Counted from the first letter of the stretch, positions 1 to 10,945 are shown. The stretch is DNA of 64,000 nt from Lautropia sp. (GCA_030532895.1 JAUNKF010000004.1:1-64000), one strand, 5' to 3'. The notes: generated by a model not told the origin, from the sequence alone. A program made the numbers and translations.

Positions 1-1514
1 CCGGTTTGTACTGTGCGGGGCTGCTGGGCCAGGGCGGCAAGCGGGTGCTGCTGCTGGATCATGCGCGCCGCATTGGTGAAAAGATCCGCATCTCCGGGGG
101 CGGACGCTGCAACTTCACCAACGTCAACGCCGGGGATTTCCGCCGCTACGTCACCTCGGGCGATCCGCGTTTCGTCCAGCATGCGTTGCGGGCGCATCCG
201 CCGGCGCGTTTCATCGAGCAGGTTCGGGCGGCCAGGATCCGATACCACGAGAAGCATCTGGGCCAGCTCTTCTGTGATGATTCGAGCCAGCAGATCATCG
301 ACATGCTGCTGGCTGGCTGTGAGGCGGGCCGGGTGGATCTTCGCTTTCCGGTTTCGGTGCAGGACGTGCAGCCCGAGGCCAATGGGTTTCGGGTCTGTGT
401 TCAAGGATTGGCGGGGGCGGCGCCCGCCCCCGATCACCGGCTGGCCGCTGTTGCGTCAAGACACCCGAAGCCGGCGGCGAGCGGCCGGATGGGCGCGCAC
501 GAGATGGTGTTTTCTGCCCCGTCGCTTGTGGTGGCCACGGGTGGCCTGTCGATTCCGGCCATCGGGGCTACCGATTATGCGTGGCGGCTGGCCGATGCCT
601 GGGGGCTGGAGACGGTGCCGCATCGTCCTGGGCTGGTGCCACTCACGTTCACGGCCAGTGGCTGGGAGCCTTTTCGCGCTTTGTCCGGCGTGTCCTTACC
701 CGTTCAAATCTCCGTGGCCATGGCGGGGGGTTGTGGCGCGGGCGCCGGTGCTGGTTCAACCGGTGCTTCAGACGCCCGTGCAGACGGTGCGGTTTCGGTC
801 GGCCGAGGATCGGGCGTTGCCGCCGCGGTAGCCGGTGCGGACGGGCGGCCAGCCGGCAAGCGGCTCAAGACCGCGCTGCCACCTTCCTTCGAGGAAGATC
901 TGCTCTTCACGCATCGTGGCTTGTCCGGCCCGGCGGCCTTGCAGATATCGAGTTACTGGCAGCCTGGGCAGGTGATCGTGATCGATCTGTTACCCATGTT
1001 GAAGTCGCAGCCGGACGAGGTGCTGGTGGGTTTGAAAGCGGGTCGCTCGCCTGAGTCGTTGGGCTTGACGGAAGAGATGCTGCAGCGCCTGGGCGCTCAG
1101 CCGCAGCGGCAGCAGTTGGGCAATGTGCTCGCAGCCCTGTTGCCATCACGCCTGGGCCGAATCTGGCTGCCGGCCGCCATCCCGATGCTGCCCGCACGAT
1201 TCGCCGCCTTGAAAGGGCTTGAAAACGCCATGCGTCTGGCAGAGGTGTCCGACAGCCGCCTGCGGCTGCTGATGCAGGCGCTCAAAGCCTGGCCGGTGAT
1301 GCCGGCGGGCACCGAAGGCTACCGCAAGGCGGAGGTGAGTGTGGGCGGTGTGTCGACTGCCGCACTCGATCCGCGAACCCTGCAGGCCCGACGGCTGCCC
1401 GGTAGCTACTGGATCGGTGAAGCGGTGGACGTGACGGGCTGGCTCGGCGGCTACAACTTCCAGTGGGCCTGGTCATCGGCCCATGCAGCTGCCCGTGCCA
1501 TTTTGGCTGCTTAG
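1..1514 (+). CDS. NAD(P)/FAD-dependent oxidoreductase, BaiN/HI0933 (YhiN) family, 5'-partial
   Basis: The gene enters from the left edge, with codons in frame from base 3. The missing start would hold the first glycines of the FAD-binding Rossmann loop; the visible text begins in its second strand (GLYCAGLLGQGGKRVLLLDH). The family hallmark ISGGGRCNFTN follows, then a second FAD contact (VVATGGLSIPAIGATDYAW) and a C-terminal GGYNFQWAWSSAHAAARA segment that closes the FAD site. Members are flavin oxidoreductases whose cellular role is mostly unknown; BaiN is a bile-acid reductase in gut Clostridium, but that substrate should not be carried over here. Near residues 240–285 there is a Gly/Ala-rich insertion (roughly 730–850) not expected in the family. 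The stop codon lies inside the left arm of the 1512–1647 inverted repeat. Cytosolic; family assignment is firm, function is not. Confidence 0.88.
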   Translation, partial: GLYCAGLLGQGGKRVLLLDHARRIGEKIRISGGGRCNFTNVNAGDFRRYVTSGDPRFVQHALRAHPPARFIEQVRAARIRYHEKHLGQLFCDDSSQQIIDMLLAGCEAGRVDLRFPVSVQDVQPEANGFRVCVQGLAGAAPAPDHRLAAVASRHPKPAASGRMGAHEMVFSAPSLVVATGGLSIPAIGATDYAWRLADAWGLETVPHRPGLVPLTFTASGWEPFRALSGVSLPVQISVAMAGGCGAGAGAGSTGASDARADGAVSVGRGSGVAAAVAGADGRPAGKRLKTALPPSFEEDLLFTHRGLSGPAALQISSYWQPGQVIVIDLLPMLKSQPDEVLVGLKAGRSPESLGLTEEMLQRLGAQPQRQQLGNVLAALLPSRLGRIWLPAAIPMLPARFAALKGLENAMRLAEVSDSRLRLLMQALKAWPVMPAGTEGYRKAEVSVGGVSTAALDPRTLQARRLPGSYWIGEAVDVTGWLGGYNFQWAWSSAHAAARAILAA

Positions 1515-1647
1515 CAGGCTGTTGAAATACCGGCTGCTCAGCCAGCGATCGTGATGTTGGTCGGCTAGTCATGCCATGACATCGATGACTTGCCGCGTGC
1601 GTGCCATGATCGGGTGATGAGTGGCGAGGTAGGTCAACAGCCTGTTA
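1512..1647. repeat. Short inverted-repeat element (MITE-like) at the 3' end of the flavoprotein gene
   Basis: The left arm TAGCAGGCTGTTGA (1512–1525) and the reverse complement of the right arm, TAACAGGCTGTTGA (from 1634–1647), match at 13 of 14 bases. They enclose about 108 bp with no reading frame of note. The left arm supplies the TAG stop of the upstream gene. Size and terminal inverted repeats fit a miniature inverted-repeat element or IS remnant. No target-site duplication is obvious, and the loop is too long for an intrinsic terminator. Confidence 0.45.
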
Positions 1648-1792
1648 GCGTGTGTCGTGCACGGATGCCTGGGGGCGATCAGGGGCATGTGCACGTGCCA
1701 CCACGAACGCCGTGCCCGTGGCAGTCACGCGCCAGTCTGTGAAGCCCTGGCCGACGCGCGTCATGCCCCACAGGACGGACAGCAGAAGGTGC

Positions 1793-1822
1793 TTGGCAAG
1801 CAAATTCGCAACGCGCTATAAT
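1793..1822 (+). promoter_or_regulatory. Sigma-70 promoter of rpsU
   Basis: TTGGCA (1793–1798), an 18-bp spacer and a perfect TATAAT (1817–1822) stand about 55 bp before the rpsU ATG, which gives a short leader. This is the best consensus promoter in the window and probably drives the start of the rpsU–yqeY–dnaG–rpoD cluster. Confidence 0.65.
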
Positions 1823-1877
1823 CATGGGATTGCTATAGGCACATTTATTTTCACAACGTTTCAGGGAAGGTTTTTTC

Positions 1878-2090
1878 ATGCCATTGGTCCGAGTCAAGGA
1901 AAACGAGCCGTTTGATGTTGCCCTGCGGCGCTTCAAGCGAACCATCGAGAAGACCGGGCTGCTGACCGAGCTGCGCGCTCGGGAGTTTTATGAGAAACCC
2001 ACCGCTGAGCGCAAACGCAAGAAGTCGGCTGCCGTCAAGCGTCATCACAAGCGCCTGCGCAGCCAGATGCTGCCCAAGAAAAAGTACTGA
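1878..2090 (+). CDS. rpsU: 30S ribosomal protein S21
   Basis: This is a 70-residue, very basic protein of normal S21 length. It begins [20 protein letters not shown] and ends in the Lys/Arg-rich tail [18 protein letters not shown]21 sits on the 30S platform near the anti-Shine–Dalgarno end of 16S rRNA and supports initiation. The ATG is preceded by AGGGAAGG and by a consensus promoter at 1793–1822. It opens the classic macromolecular synthesis cluster (rpsU–dnaG–rpoD), here with yqeY between rpsU and dnaG as is usual in betaproteobacteria. Identification is secure. Confidence 0.97.
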   Translation: MPLVRVKENEPFDVALRRFKRTIEKTGLLTELRAREFYEKPTAERKRKKSAAVKRHHKRLRSQMLPKKKY

Positions 2091-2455
2091 TCCTTGCTGT
2101 TGGCCTGCCGGCGCCATCATGGCTTGCTGGTAGCGCTTCTGACAGGTTGTACTGGCCAGGTGGATTCCGGTTCGCCTGGCCGTCTTGTCTCTTGCATGGG
2201 CAAGTTGTTTGTTCTCAGCATGGGTTGTTCCACAAGCCGGGGCGCTGCTCGCGTCCCAGGGCTTGAGTGCCCATAAAAACAGCAGTTCCAGCAACACTTC
2301 AGTCAGCACGCGGCTGTGTCCGTCATCGGGTGTGGCGTTCATGGCCCATCTGTGATGGGTGCTTTCTGCCCGCCGGGGTTCTGTCGTTCAGGCATCGGGC
2401 TGGCTGATGGTGTCTGCACGCCTGTTGCCATCTCTCATCTTTGGAATCCCGTTTC
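2091..2455. other. Intergenic region rpsU–yqeY
   Basis: About 365 bp with no convincing gene. A small hairpin (CCCATC–TGT–GATGGG, near 2345–2360) is followed by a pyrimidine-rich stretch and could weaken transcription between rpsU and the downstream genes, which would suit the much higher demand for S21. There is no strong T-tract. Confidence 0.35.
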
Positions 2456-2950
2456 ATGGAGCAGACGAACAGCACGGCGGCTTCAAACGCGCCAGCCGAA
2501 CCCACCTCGCTCAAGGCACGTATCGACGCGGACATGAAAACCGCGATGCGCGCGCGAGAACGGGAGCGCCTGGGCGCGCTGCGTCTGTTGATGGCCGCCA
2601 TCAAGCAAAAGGAAGTCGATGAGCGGATCACGCTCGATGATGCCCAGGTGCTGGCCATCATCGAGAAGCTGGTCAAGCAACGTCGGGATTCCATCGAGCA
2701 GTTCGAGAAGGCAGGCCGCCAGGAGCTGGCCGAGCAGGAGCGTCTCGAACTGGTCGTGTTGGACGCCTATCGTCCGGCCCAGGCCGATGAGGCGCAGATC
2801 GATGCCGTGGTGCAGGCTGCCATCCAGCAGACAGGCGCCAGTGGCATGGCCGACATGGGCAAGGTCATGGCCATCGTGAAGACCCAATTGGCCGGGCAAG
2901 CCGATCTGGCCGCCGTCTCTGCGAAGGTTCGGGCCAGGCTGGCTGGTTGA
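2456..2950 (+). CDS. yqeY: GatB/YqeY domain-containing protein
   Basis: The 164-residue product has the YqeY pattern: SLKARIDADMKTAMRA-like N-terminus, ERLGALRLLMAAIKQKEVDE, then VLAIIEKLVKQRRDSIEQF and a C-terminal GKVMAIVKTQLAGQAD helix bundle. YqeY resembles the tRNA-binding tail of the amidotransferase subunit GatB, but its own role is unsettled. I chose the ATG at 2456, with GGAA about ten bases upstream, over the in-frame TTG at 2441, because it leaves the usual short lead into the conserved region. Residues 2–17 are a low-complexity Ala/Pro/Thr lead. It lies between rpsU and dnaG. A 7-bp hairpin (CGGCAGC…GCTGCCG, 2955–2986) follows the stop. Confidence 0.9.
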   Translation: MEQTNSTAASNAPAEPTSLKARIDADMKTAMRARERERLGALRLLMAAIKQKEVDERITLDDAQVLAIIEKLVKQRRDSIEQFEKAGRQELAEQERLELVVLDAYRPAQADEAQIDAVVQAAIQQTGASGMADMGKVMAIVKTQLAGQADLAAVSAKVRARLAG

Positions 2951-3226
2951 GGCACGGCAGCCGGGCGTTTTCCCCGCTCGCTGCCGCGTATGCGCCAGAG
3001 CGCCCGCACAGGCGAGGGAGCGCCCCATGAGGCAGGGGCCGACGCAAGCGGCACGGCCGGGGCTTTTCGGCGAGATCGTTCGCCGCGCGCATCTCAGGCC
3101 GATCCGGTCCACACTGTCCTGCCGGTGACGGGGTGACGGGGTGATGGCGCTCGCGATCATGCCTGCCGATGCCAGGGGCACTTCCCTGGTGGGTGAAGCC
3201 GGTTTTACCGATCGAGGTGTTGGCGC

Positions 3227-5329
3227 TTGATTCCGCAATCGTTCATTCAGGAGCTGCTGGCCCGCATCGACATCGTCGATGTGGTGGGCCGTGCCGTCAA
3301 GCTGAAGAAGGCGGGGGCCAATCTGCAGGGGCTTTGCCCCTTCCACAACGAAAAAACGCCGTCATTTTCGGTCTCGCCCACCAAGCAGTTCTACCATTGC
3401 TTCGGCTGTGGGGCGCATGGTTCCGCCATCAGCTTTCTGATGGAGCATCATGGCCTGGGTTTCGTCGATGCGGTGCGCGAGCTGGCCGACGAGGCTGGTC
3501 TCGACGTGCCGCGCGAAGGGCGGCCGGAGGATGCGCAAAAGCATCGCAAGAACACCTCGCTCACGCAGTGGCTGGAGCAGGCTGCGGCTTATTATCGTCA
3601 ACGCCTGAAGGAAACACCGGCAGCCATCGAATACCTGAAACAGCGCGGGTTGACTGGTGAGACGGCCAAAACCTTTGGGCTGGGTTACGCGCCGGCCGGC
3701 TGGCGCAACCTCGATGGCATCCTGCCCGATTATTCAGCCGCCGAGGCAGAGGAAAGTGGTCTTGTCATTGCCAGTGACGAGGGCAAGCGCTATGACCGCT
3801 TCCGCGAGCGGGTGATGTTCCCGATCCGCAACCCGCGGGGGCAGGTCATCGGCTTTGGCGGCCGTGTCATGGGGCAAGGCGAACCGAAGTATCTGAACTC
3901 GCCCGAAGGGCCGCTCTTTTCCAAGCGGCGCGAGCTGTATGGCCTGTATGAGGGACGGGAAGCCATTCGAGCCGAGCAGAAAGTGCTGGTGGTCGAAGGC
4001 TACATGGATGTCGTGATGCTGCATCAGCATGGTTGCCGCTATGCCGTGGCCACGCTGGGCACGGCGATGACGTCCGAACACCTGACCAAGCTCAACCGTG
4101 TCACCGATGAAGTGATCTTCTGCTTCGATGGGGACGCGGCCGGGCGGCGGGCGGCCTGGCGTGCGCTGGAGAATGCGCTGCCGTTGCTGGCCGACACCAA
4201 ACGGCTGAAGTTCCTGTTCCTGCCGCCTGAGCATGACCCCGACAGCTACGTGCGTGAGCACGGGTTGTCCGCATTCGACCAATTGCTGCATGAGGCGTTG
4301 CCGCTGTCGTCCTTCATGATGCGCGAGCTGATGGGGCGGGTGGATACGAGCACGCCTGAAGGGCGGGCGCAGATGCAGGCGGCGCTGAAACCGCTGATCG
4401 TGCAGATGCCTGACATCGCCCTGCGCACGCAGATCGTGATGGAGATGGCTGCCCGGCTCGGCTTGCAGGCCGAAGACCTGTTTGCCTATTGCGGCTTGCG
4501 CGTGCGTCCGGTGGCAGCGCCGCTTGGACGTTCGCCAGACCGTCGGGGGGAGCGCCAGGTGCATCAACGGCATGCGCGGGGGCAGGACGATCGTCAAGGG
4601 GGCTTCGATGAAGAGGACGCCATGGCAGCCTACGCCTTTGCCGGTTATGGGGAGCCCGTGCATGGTGGCGCCGACAGGATGGGTGACCTCCTGGATGAGC
4701 CATCGCCGGCCTCGGGCCGTCGGGACGGCCCCTGGGAAGGACGCCGTCGTGAGCGGGGCTGGGACAAAGGCTGGGACAAGGGCCGCAATGAGCGTTGGCC
4801 CACGGGTAGGCGTCAGGGCCGGGATGGGGGCCGTGGTGCTCAACAGGGTGGCTGGTCTGGGGCGGGGGCATCCCGTGTTCAGGGTACCCGCATGCGGCCG
4901 GCCAGGCCAACCTTGTCACAGCAGCTTTGCCTGCTCCTGGCCTACCATCCGGCCTTGGCGAAAGAACCGGTGGCCGAGACGGAATTCATCCCGACCGATT
5001 TGTTGCGCTGGCAGGCGCAGCTGGCCGCCTTGCCCGACGGGGCAAGCTTTGCCGGGGCTTTGGCGGTAGCGATTGAACAGAATCCCGAGTTGTCCGTCTT
5101 TATCGAAACGCAGGACGAAAAGGATGCCGGCATTCTGGCTGCCATGACACTCGATGAGGCCCGTGACAGCCTTCGGAACGGTATCTGCCGGCTGCGACTG
5201 GACGGGGCCAGGCAGGAAAGCATGCGTCTCATTGCAGAAGGTCTTGATAAACCGGGGGTATCGACACGATATAGTGCCGTAGAGGCATTGAAGCAACGCT
5301 TGTCCGAAGAACTGGCCGGCTCGGGCTGA
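3227..5329 (+). CDS. dnaG: DNA primase
   Basis: The 700-residue product synthesises RNA primers for replication and works with DnaB helicase. The N-terminal CHC2 zinc finger is complete (CPFHNEKTPSFSV…FYHCFGCG, residues 37–65). The RNA-polymerase core and Toprim domain follow (VVEGYMDVVMLHQ near 260; FCFDGDAAGRRAA near 305, the acidic metal site). The C-terminal helicase-binding domain starts near residue 562. Between core and C-terminal domain lies an unusual linker of about 134 residues (428–561), rich in Arg, Gly, Asp and Trp, with a repeated WDKG. Most DnaG proteins are 580–650 aa, so this accounts for the extra length. The start is a TTG with GAGGTG eight bases upstream, since no ATG fits the conserved N-terminus. 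The 2951–3226 gap before it shows nothing else. Confidence 0.96.
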   Translation: MIPQSFIQELLARIDIVDVVGRAVKLKKAGANLQGLCPFHNEKTPSFSVSPTKQFYHCFGCGAHGSAISFLMEHHGLGFVDAVRELADEAGLDVPREGRPEDAQKHRKNTSLTQWLEQAAAYYRQRLKETPAAIEYLKQRGLTGETAKTFGLGYAPAGWRNLDGILPDYSAAEAEESGLVIASDEGKRYDRFRERVMFPIRNPRGQVIGFGGRVMGQGEPKYLNSPEGPLFSKRRELYGLYEGREAIRAEQKVLVVEGYMDVVMLHQHGCRYAVATLGTAMTSEHLTKLNRVTDEVIFCFDGDAAGRRAAWRALENALPLLADTKRLKFLFLPPEHDPDSYVREHGLSAFDQLLHEALPLSSFMMRELMGRVDTSTPEGRAQMQAALKPLIVQMPDIALRTQIVMEMAARLGLQAEDLFAYCGLRVRPVAAPLGRSPDRRGERQVHQRHARGQDDRQGGFDEEDAMAAYAFAGYGEPVHGGADRMGDLLDEPSPASGRRDGPWEGRRRERGWDKGWDKGRNERWPTGRRQGRDGGRGAQQGGWSGAGASRVQGTRMRPARPTLSQQLCLLLAYHPALAKEPVAETEFIPTDLLRWQAQLAALPDGASFAGALAVAIEQNPELSVFIETQDEKDAGILAAMTLDEARDSLRNGICRLRLDGARQESMRLIAEGLDKPGVSTRYSAVEALKQRLSEELAGSG

Positions 5330-5505
5330 ACGGGCATGACGCTGGCGTGCGTGATGCACGCATCGTCGAAGCGCAAGCCCCGGCCAGACGCGCATGACAT
5401 GCGCCGCATGGCTGGTGGCATCTTGCCCCGAGCTGCTTGTCGGGCTGGGGGTTGCAGGGGGCTGGGGTGCTCGGGCGCTTGTGCCTGTTCGAGGCCATGA
5501 GCGGC

Positions 5506-5514
5506 TGATATGAT
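5506..5514 (+). promoter_or_regulatory. Possible extended -10 promoter for rpoD
   Basis: In the 372-bp dnaG–rpoD gap, TGATATGAT gives a TG-n-TATGAT extended -10 element about 190 bp before the rpoD GTG. No good -35 is seen at the right distance, which extended -10 promoters tolerate. An rpoD-proximal promoter is common in this cluster, but I cannot tell whether this one is used. The rest of the gap shows no gene. Confidence 0.35.
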
Positions 5515-5701
5515 AGAAGGTTATTCGGGCGAATCAGGCAAATGATCCGGCCGTCGGTGCCCTGGCGTCTGCCAGGCGGGTGCCGGTTGGCATAACACAG
5601 CAGGAACAGCGTGGCAGGGCTGCAAGCGCCAGACCAGGGCAACCTTTGACGAGGCCGGGTTTGGGCGGTGGTTCGAGCTGTTCGGCGAGGCAGGAAAACA
5701 C

Positions 5702-7951
<2,250 letters not shown>

Positions 7952-8010
7952 GCGGCAAGCGCATCCGTGCCGCGTGCTCCTTTAGGCACGTAGGGCATCG
8001 CTCTCCCCAC

Positions 8011-8046
8011 AACCCCGGTACCGATTCGGTCGGCCGGGGTTTTTTG
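8011..8046 (+). terminator. Rho-independent terminator of rpoD
   Basis: The 8-bp stem AACCCCGG (8011–8018) / CCGGGGTT (8034–8041) has an inner CCGA/TCGG pairing in the loop and runs into a TTTTTT tract. It lies 60 bp after rpoD and separates the synthesis cluster from the pilus operon. Confidence 0.85.
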
Positions 8047-8191
8047 CGTCTGGCCATCAGCATTCGCCACCAGTAAACGGCCAACGGCCGCTCATCCAGA
8101 CGGCGTTGTCAGCGGCTTGGGGTTTGCCAGAGACTGCTGATCGATAGCCGGGCGTGTCTGCCCGGCCGGTTTTCGTTCCGGTTGGGGGATC

Positions 8192-8734
8192 ATGAAGTCA
8201 TCGCAACGCGCATCAGGTTTCAGCCTGGTGGAACTGCTGGTCGTCATGGCGATTTTTGGCATCATCGCGGCGATTTCCATGCCCAGCTTCCGGGATTTCA
8301 CCTTGCGCCGAACCATTTCTGCCCAAATCAGTGAGCTGGGGTCTGCGCTGCGACTGGCACGCTCCGAGGCGATCAAGCGTGGCCGGGAAGTGTCCCTGTG
8401 TCCGGTCAGAAACCCCAATGCGGCCACACCTGGCTGTGACCGGTGGGGCAATGACTGGGCTTATGGCTACGTGATTTTCATTGGCAGTGTCGAACATGGC
8501 AGCCAGTACATCCGCGTGCAGCAGGCCAGTGCGCAGGGTAGTGCCATCAAGGCCGATGCCGTCGATGCCATCCGATTTCGTCCCAATGGTGTGTTGAAGG
8601 GGGGGGGGGCCAGGCAATTCGTGTTTGCACCGGCTTTGCCCGAAACAGACCCTTCTTACAAGGCGCTGGAAAGAACCCTCTGTCTGAGCGACACCGGGGT
8701 GTTGAGCGATAAAGGAGCACGCACAAGATGCTGA
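8192..8734 (+). CDS. fimT: Type IV pilus minor pilin FimT/GspH family
   Basis: The 180-residue product has a short leader ending in Gly, then the class III prepilin helix (G|FSLVELLVVMAIFGIIAAIS), cut and N-methylated by PilD. The helix is followed by the GspH/FimT body (LRLARSEAIKRGREVSLCP) and Cys pairs. FimT-type minor pilins help prime pilus assembly and can bind DNA. It is the first gene of the fimT–pilV–pilW–pilX–pilE–pilY1 operon and overlaps pilV by 7 bp. Near residue 136 the codons AAG-GGG-GGG-GGG-GCC form an 11-G run (8599–8609). A ±1 slip would frameshift the last 40 or so residues. The frame is open in this sequence. Confidence 0.92.
   Translation: MKSSQRASGFSLVELLVVMAIFGIIAAISMPSFRDFTLRRTISAQISELGSALRLARSEAIKRGREVSLCPVRNPNAATPGCDRWGNDWAYGYVIFIGSVEHGSQYIRVQQASAQGSAIKADAVDAIRFRPNGVLKGGGARQFVFAPALPETDPSYKALERTLCLSDTGVLSDKGARTRC
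8599..8609 (+). repeat. G11 homopolymer inside fimT
   Basis: Eleven consecutive G lie in the coding strand and code for Lys(last base)-Gly-Gly-Gly-Ala(first base). Elsewhere in the window the longest G runs I noticed are seven. Long poly-G tracts are classical slipped-strand contingency sites, and gain or loss of one base here would truncate or scramble the FimT C-terminus. Confidence 0.9.
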
Positions 8735-9294
8735 GCAAACCCTATGCGGCCGCCGAACAGGGGTCATCCCTGGTCGAAGTGCTGGTATCGATCATCATCC
8801 TGTCGGTGGGCATGATGTCGATGCTTTGGGCGCTGACGAAATCCTTGGGCTTTCAGCAAAGTGCCGAGTTTCGGAATCTGGCCACTCAGTATGCCCTCGA
8901 TTATGCCGACCGTGCGCGTGCGAATGTGGGCGCTTATCAGGACTATGGCTACGCGCAACCTTATCGGCCATCCGATCAGATTCGTGCCGCGTCGACCGAC
9001 TGTGCGGCTGACAAGGTCGTCTGCACTCCCCCGCAGATGGCCGAGTATGACCGTGCGGATGTCCGTCGCCGTTTGCGGGCCACCTTGCCGGGGGGAGATC
9101 TGTTCGTGGAAGCCCGTGATGGAAGGCGCCTGAGTATCTGGATCATCTGGCAACAACCGCACCAGCTTGGCTCGGAAGGGCAGGGGGCTGGCAACAACGG
9201 CGGCCATGCGCTTTCGACGGCATCGCAGTGTCCGGCAGGAGCCGGACGCCTGGAGGCCACCACACAATGTCAGTTCCTGGGGGTCAGACTGTGA
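8728..9294 (+). CDS. pilV: Type IV pilus minor pilin PilV
   Basis: This 188-residue prepilin has the leader MLSKPYAAAEQG, then SSLVEVLVSIIILSVGMMSM, the hydrophobic N-methylated helix with Glu5. The start ATG overlaps the end of fimT, and its own TGA overlaps the GTG of pilW, so the genes are translationally coupled. PilV is a priming-complex pilin that helps bring PilY1 to the pilus tip (family knowledge). The body has several Cys residues (around TDCAADKVVCTPP) that could form disulfides in the periplasm. Length and position are normal for the operon. Confidence 0.92.
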   Translation: MLSKPYAAAEQGSSLVEVLVSIIILSVGMMSMLWALTKSLGFQQSAEFRNLATQYALDYADRARANVGAYQDYGYAQPYRPSDQIRAASTDCAADKVVCTPPQMAEYDRADVRRRLRATLPGGDLFVEARDGRRLSIWIIWQQPHQLGSEGQGAGNNGGHALSTASQCPAGAGRLEATTQCQFLGVRL

Positions 9295-10331
9295 GCCTGT
9301 TGAACAACAAAGCACTGCCTGCTCGACAAACCGGATGTCCGCAGGCCGGTTTTTCGATGATCGAGATGATGATCTCGGTGTCGGTGGGTCTTCTGGTGAT
9401 GGCTGCCGTCGTCTACACCGTGACGAACTCGGGCATCTCGGGTCGCAAGCAGGAGGTGAAGGTCGCGGGGCATGATGAGGGCAATCTGGCCATGGTTCAG
9501 CTGGCCGAGTACCTGAGGATATCGGGTTTCAACCGGCCAGATTCCGAAGTGGTGGCACCGGATGTGTTTGCCGATGGCAGTGCCTCGATCTTTGGCTGTC
9601 AAAGCGGCTTCGTCGATCCGTCACAGCCCTGGGATGATTTGCGGTGTGCACCGCGTAACCCACGCCTGAGCGAGGCCATCGCTTTGCGTTTTCACCCCGG
9701 TGGTGAAGGTGGGCGAAACTGGGACTGCATGGGGAACACCATCATCGATGAAGAGACGGCCGGCAACCAGCCCGCGGCCAACAACACGTCCAGCACGCAG
9801 AACAACAACAGCACAGTCATTGTGCCTGGTGCCTTGGTGTTCAACGAAGTGCAGGAAGTGTTTTACGTGAAAACCTCGGGCACGGCTTCCGGTAATCCGG
9901 GTTTGTACTGCCGAAGCAATACCGTGCCCGGCAAGGAGCAGCTGATCGCCGACAACGTGGATCAATTCCGCTTGACATATGGCCTGGCACCAATCGACCG
10001 GCAGGCTCAGGCTGAAAACAAGCCTTTTGATCCCCCTGTGCTTGAGGGTAGAACCGCCATGTATCGCAACGCGAGCCAGCTGGATCGCAATTGCACGCCT
10101 GGCGAGATGCCCGACAACTCCTGGTGTGCCGTCAACTCGGTGCAACTCTGTCTGGTGATGCGTAGCCAGGACAACGTGAACGAAGAAGCCAACACCCCTT
10201 ATGTGGATTGCAATGGCAGGGTGCAGCAGGTCAATGACCGCCGCTTGCGTCAGGCATTCACGATGACCGTCGCGGTGCGCAACAAGGTGACGGAAGGCGC
10301 AGCAGGGCAGACAGGAGCAGCAACACCGTGA
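9291..10331 (+). CDS. pilW: Type IV pilus minor pilin PilW
   Basis: The 346-residue product has a long positively charged leader ending QAG, then FSMIEMMISVSVGLLVMAAV, the prepilin helix. I place the start at GTG 9291, which overlaps the pilV stop in a GTGA arrangement with a GGGGG ribosome site 8–12 bases upstream. In-frame starts at 9267 (ATG) and 9228 (GTG) would lengthen the leader without reason. The C-terminal body includes a MRSQDNV-type strand and paired Cys typical of PilW. It works with FimT, PilV and PilX as the minor-pilin initiation complex. Confidence 0.9.
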   Translation: MSLLNNKALPARQTGCPQAGFSMIEMMISVSVGLLVMAAVVYTVTNSGISGRKQEVKVAGHDEGNLAMVQLAEYLRISGFNRPDSEVVAPDVFADGSASIFGCQSGFVDPSQPWDDLRCAPRNPRLSEAIALRFHPGGEGGRNWDCMGNTIIDEETAGNQPAANNTSSTQNNNSTVIVPGALVFNEVQEVFYVKTSGTASGNPGLYCRSNTVPGKEQLIADNVDQFRLTYGLAPIDRQAQAENKPFDPPVLEGRTAMYRNASQLDRNCTPGEMPDNSWCAVNSVQLCLVMRSQDNVNEEANTPYVDCNGRVQQVNDRRLRQAFTMTVAVRNKVTEGAAGQTGAATP

Positions 10332-10945
10332 ACGAGCAGACTTATCTGAACACGCGCGCAACGGGCCACGACGCGGCCCATGCGTCGAAGGGCTTCGTGA
10401 TGATCATGGCACTGGTGATGCTGGTGATCATGGGCATCGGGGCAGCCGTCGCCGTGAAGCTGTCGATGACGAGCGACATGATCGGCGCCAACATCCGCTC
10501 CAGATCGCTGGCTTTTCAGGCGGCAGAGGCGGCACTCAAGCACTGTGAGGCGCAGGTGATGCAAAGCCCGAATGGGGTGGCCAACATGCTGACGGGCGGG
10601 CATGGTCGTCAGGAATGGATGGATGAGGGCAAATGGGACAGCAATGCCATCACGCCACCCAAAGATGCGCTCAACCTGCCTGCCTCCATCAAGGAGGCGC
10701 CGCAGTGCCTGATCCGTTACTTCACCCTTGAAGAATGGCGTGAGTTGTCGCCGCCAAGGCAGGGCACGGTCACAGTGGAGTCGCGTGGTTACGATCCGAA
10801 GCGCTTCGTGCTGTATCGGATCACGGCACGGGGCTTCAGTCCTGAGTATCAGAAGCCGAAAAAAACCAGGTCAAATCAATATGACTTTCAGACGGCAGTC
10901 GGGGCGGAAGTGCGCCTGCAGTCGATGATCCGGGCGGTTCGGTGA
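10328..10945 (+). CDS. pilX: Type IV pilus assembly protein PilX
   Basis: The 205-residue product starts at GTG 10328, overlapping the pilW TGA (GTGA). The N-terminus carries the PilX-N helix (KGFVMIMALVMLVIMGIGA) and the conserved SLAFQAAEAALKHCE stretch that follows it. PilX-type pilins lack the canonical Gly-Phe-Thr-Leu-Ile-Glu site but insert in the inner membrane and join the minor-pilin tip complex. Its place directly after pilW is standard. The following 82 bp hold only the ribosome site of pilE. Confidence 0.9.
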   Translation: MNEQTYLNTRATGHDAAHASKGFVMIMALVMLVIMGIGAAVAVKLSMTSDMIGANIRSRSLAFQAAEAALKHCEAQVMQSPNGVANMLTGGHGRQEWMDEGKWDSNAITPPKDALNLPASIKEAPQCLIRYFTLEEWRELSPPRQGTVTVESRGYDPKRFVLYRITARGFSPEYQKPKKTRSNQYDFQTAVGAEVRLQSMIRAVR

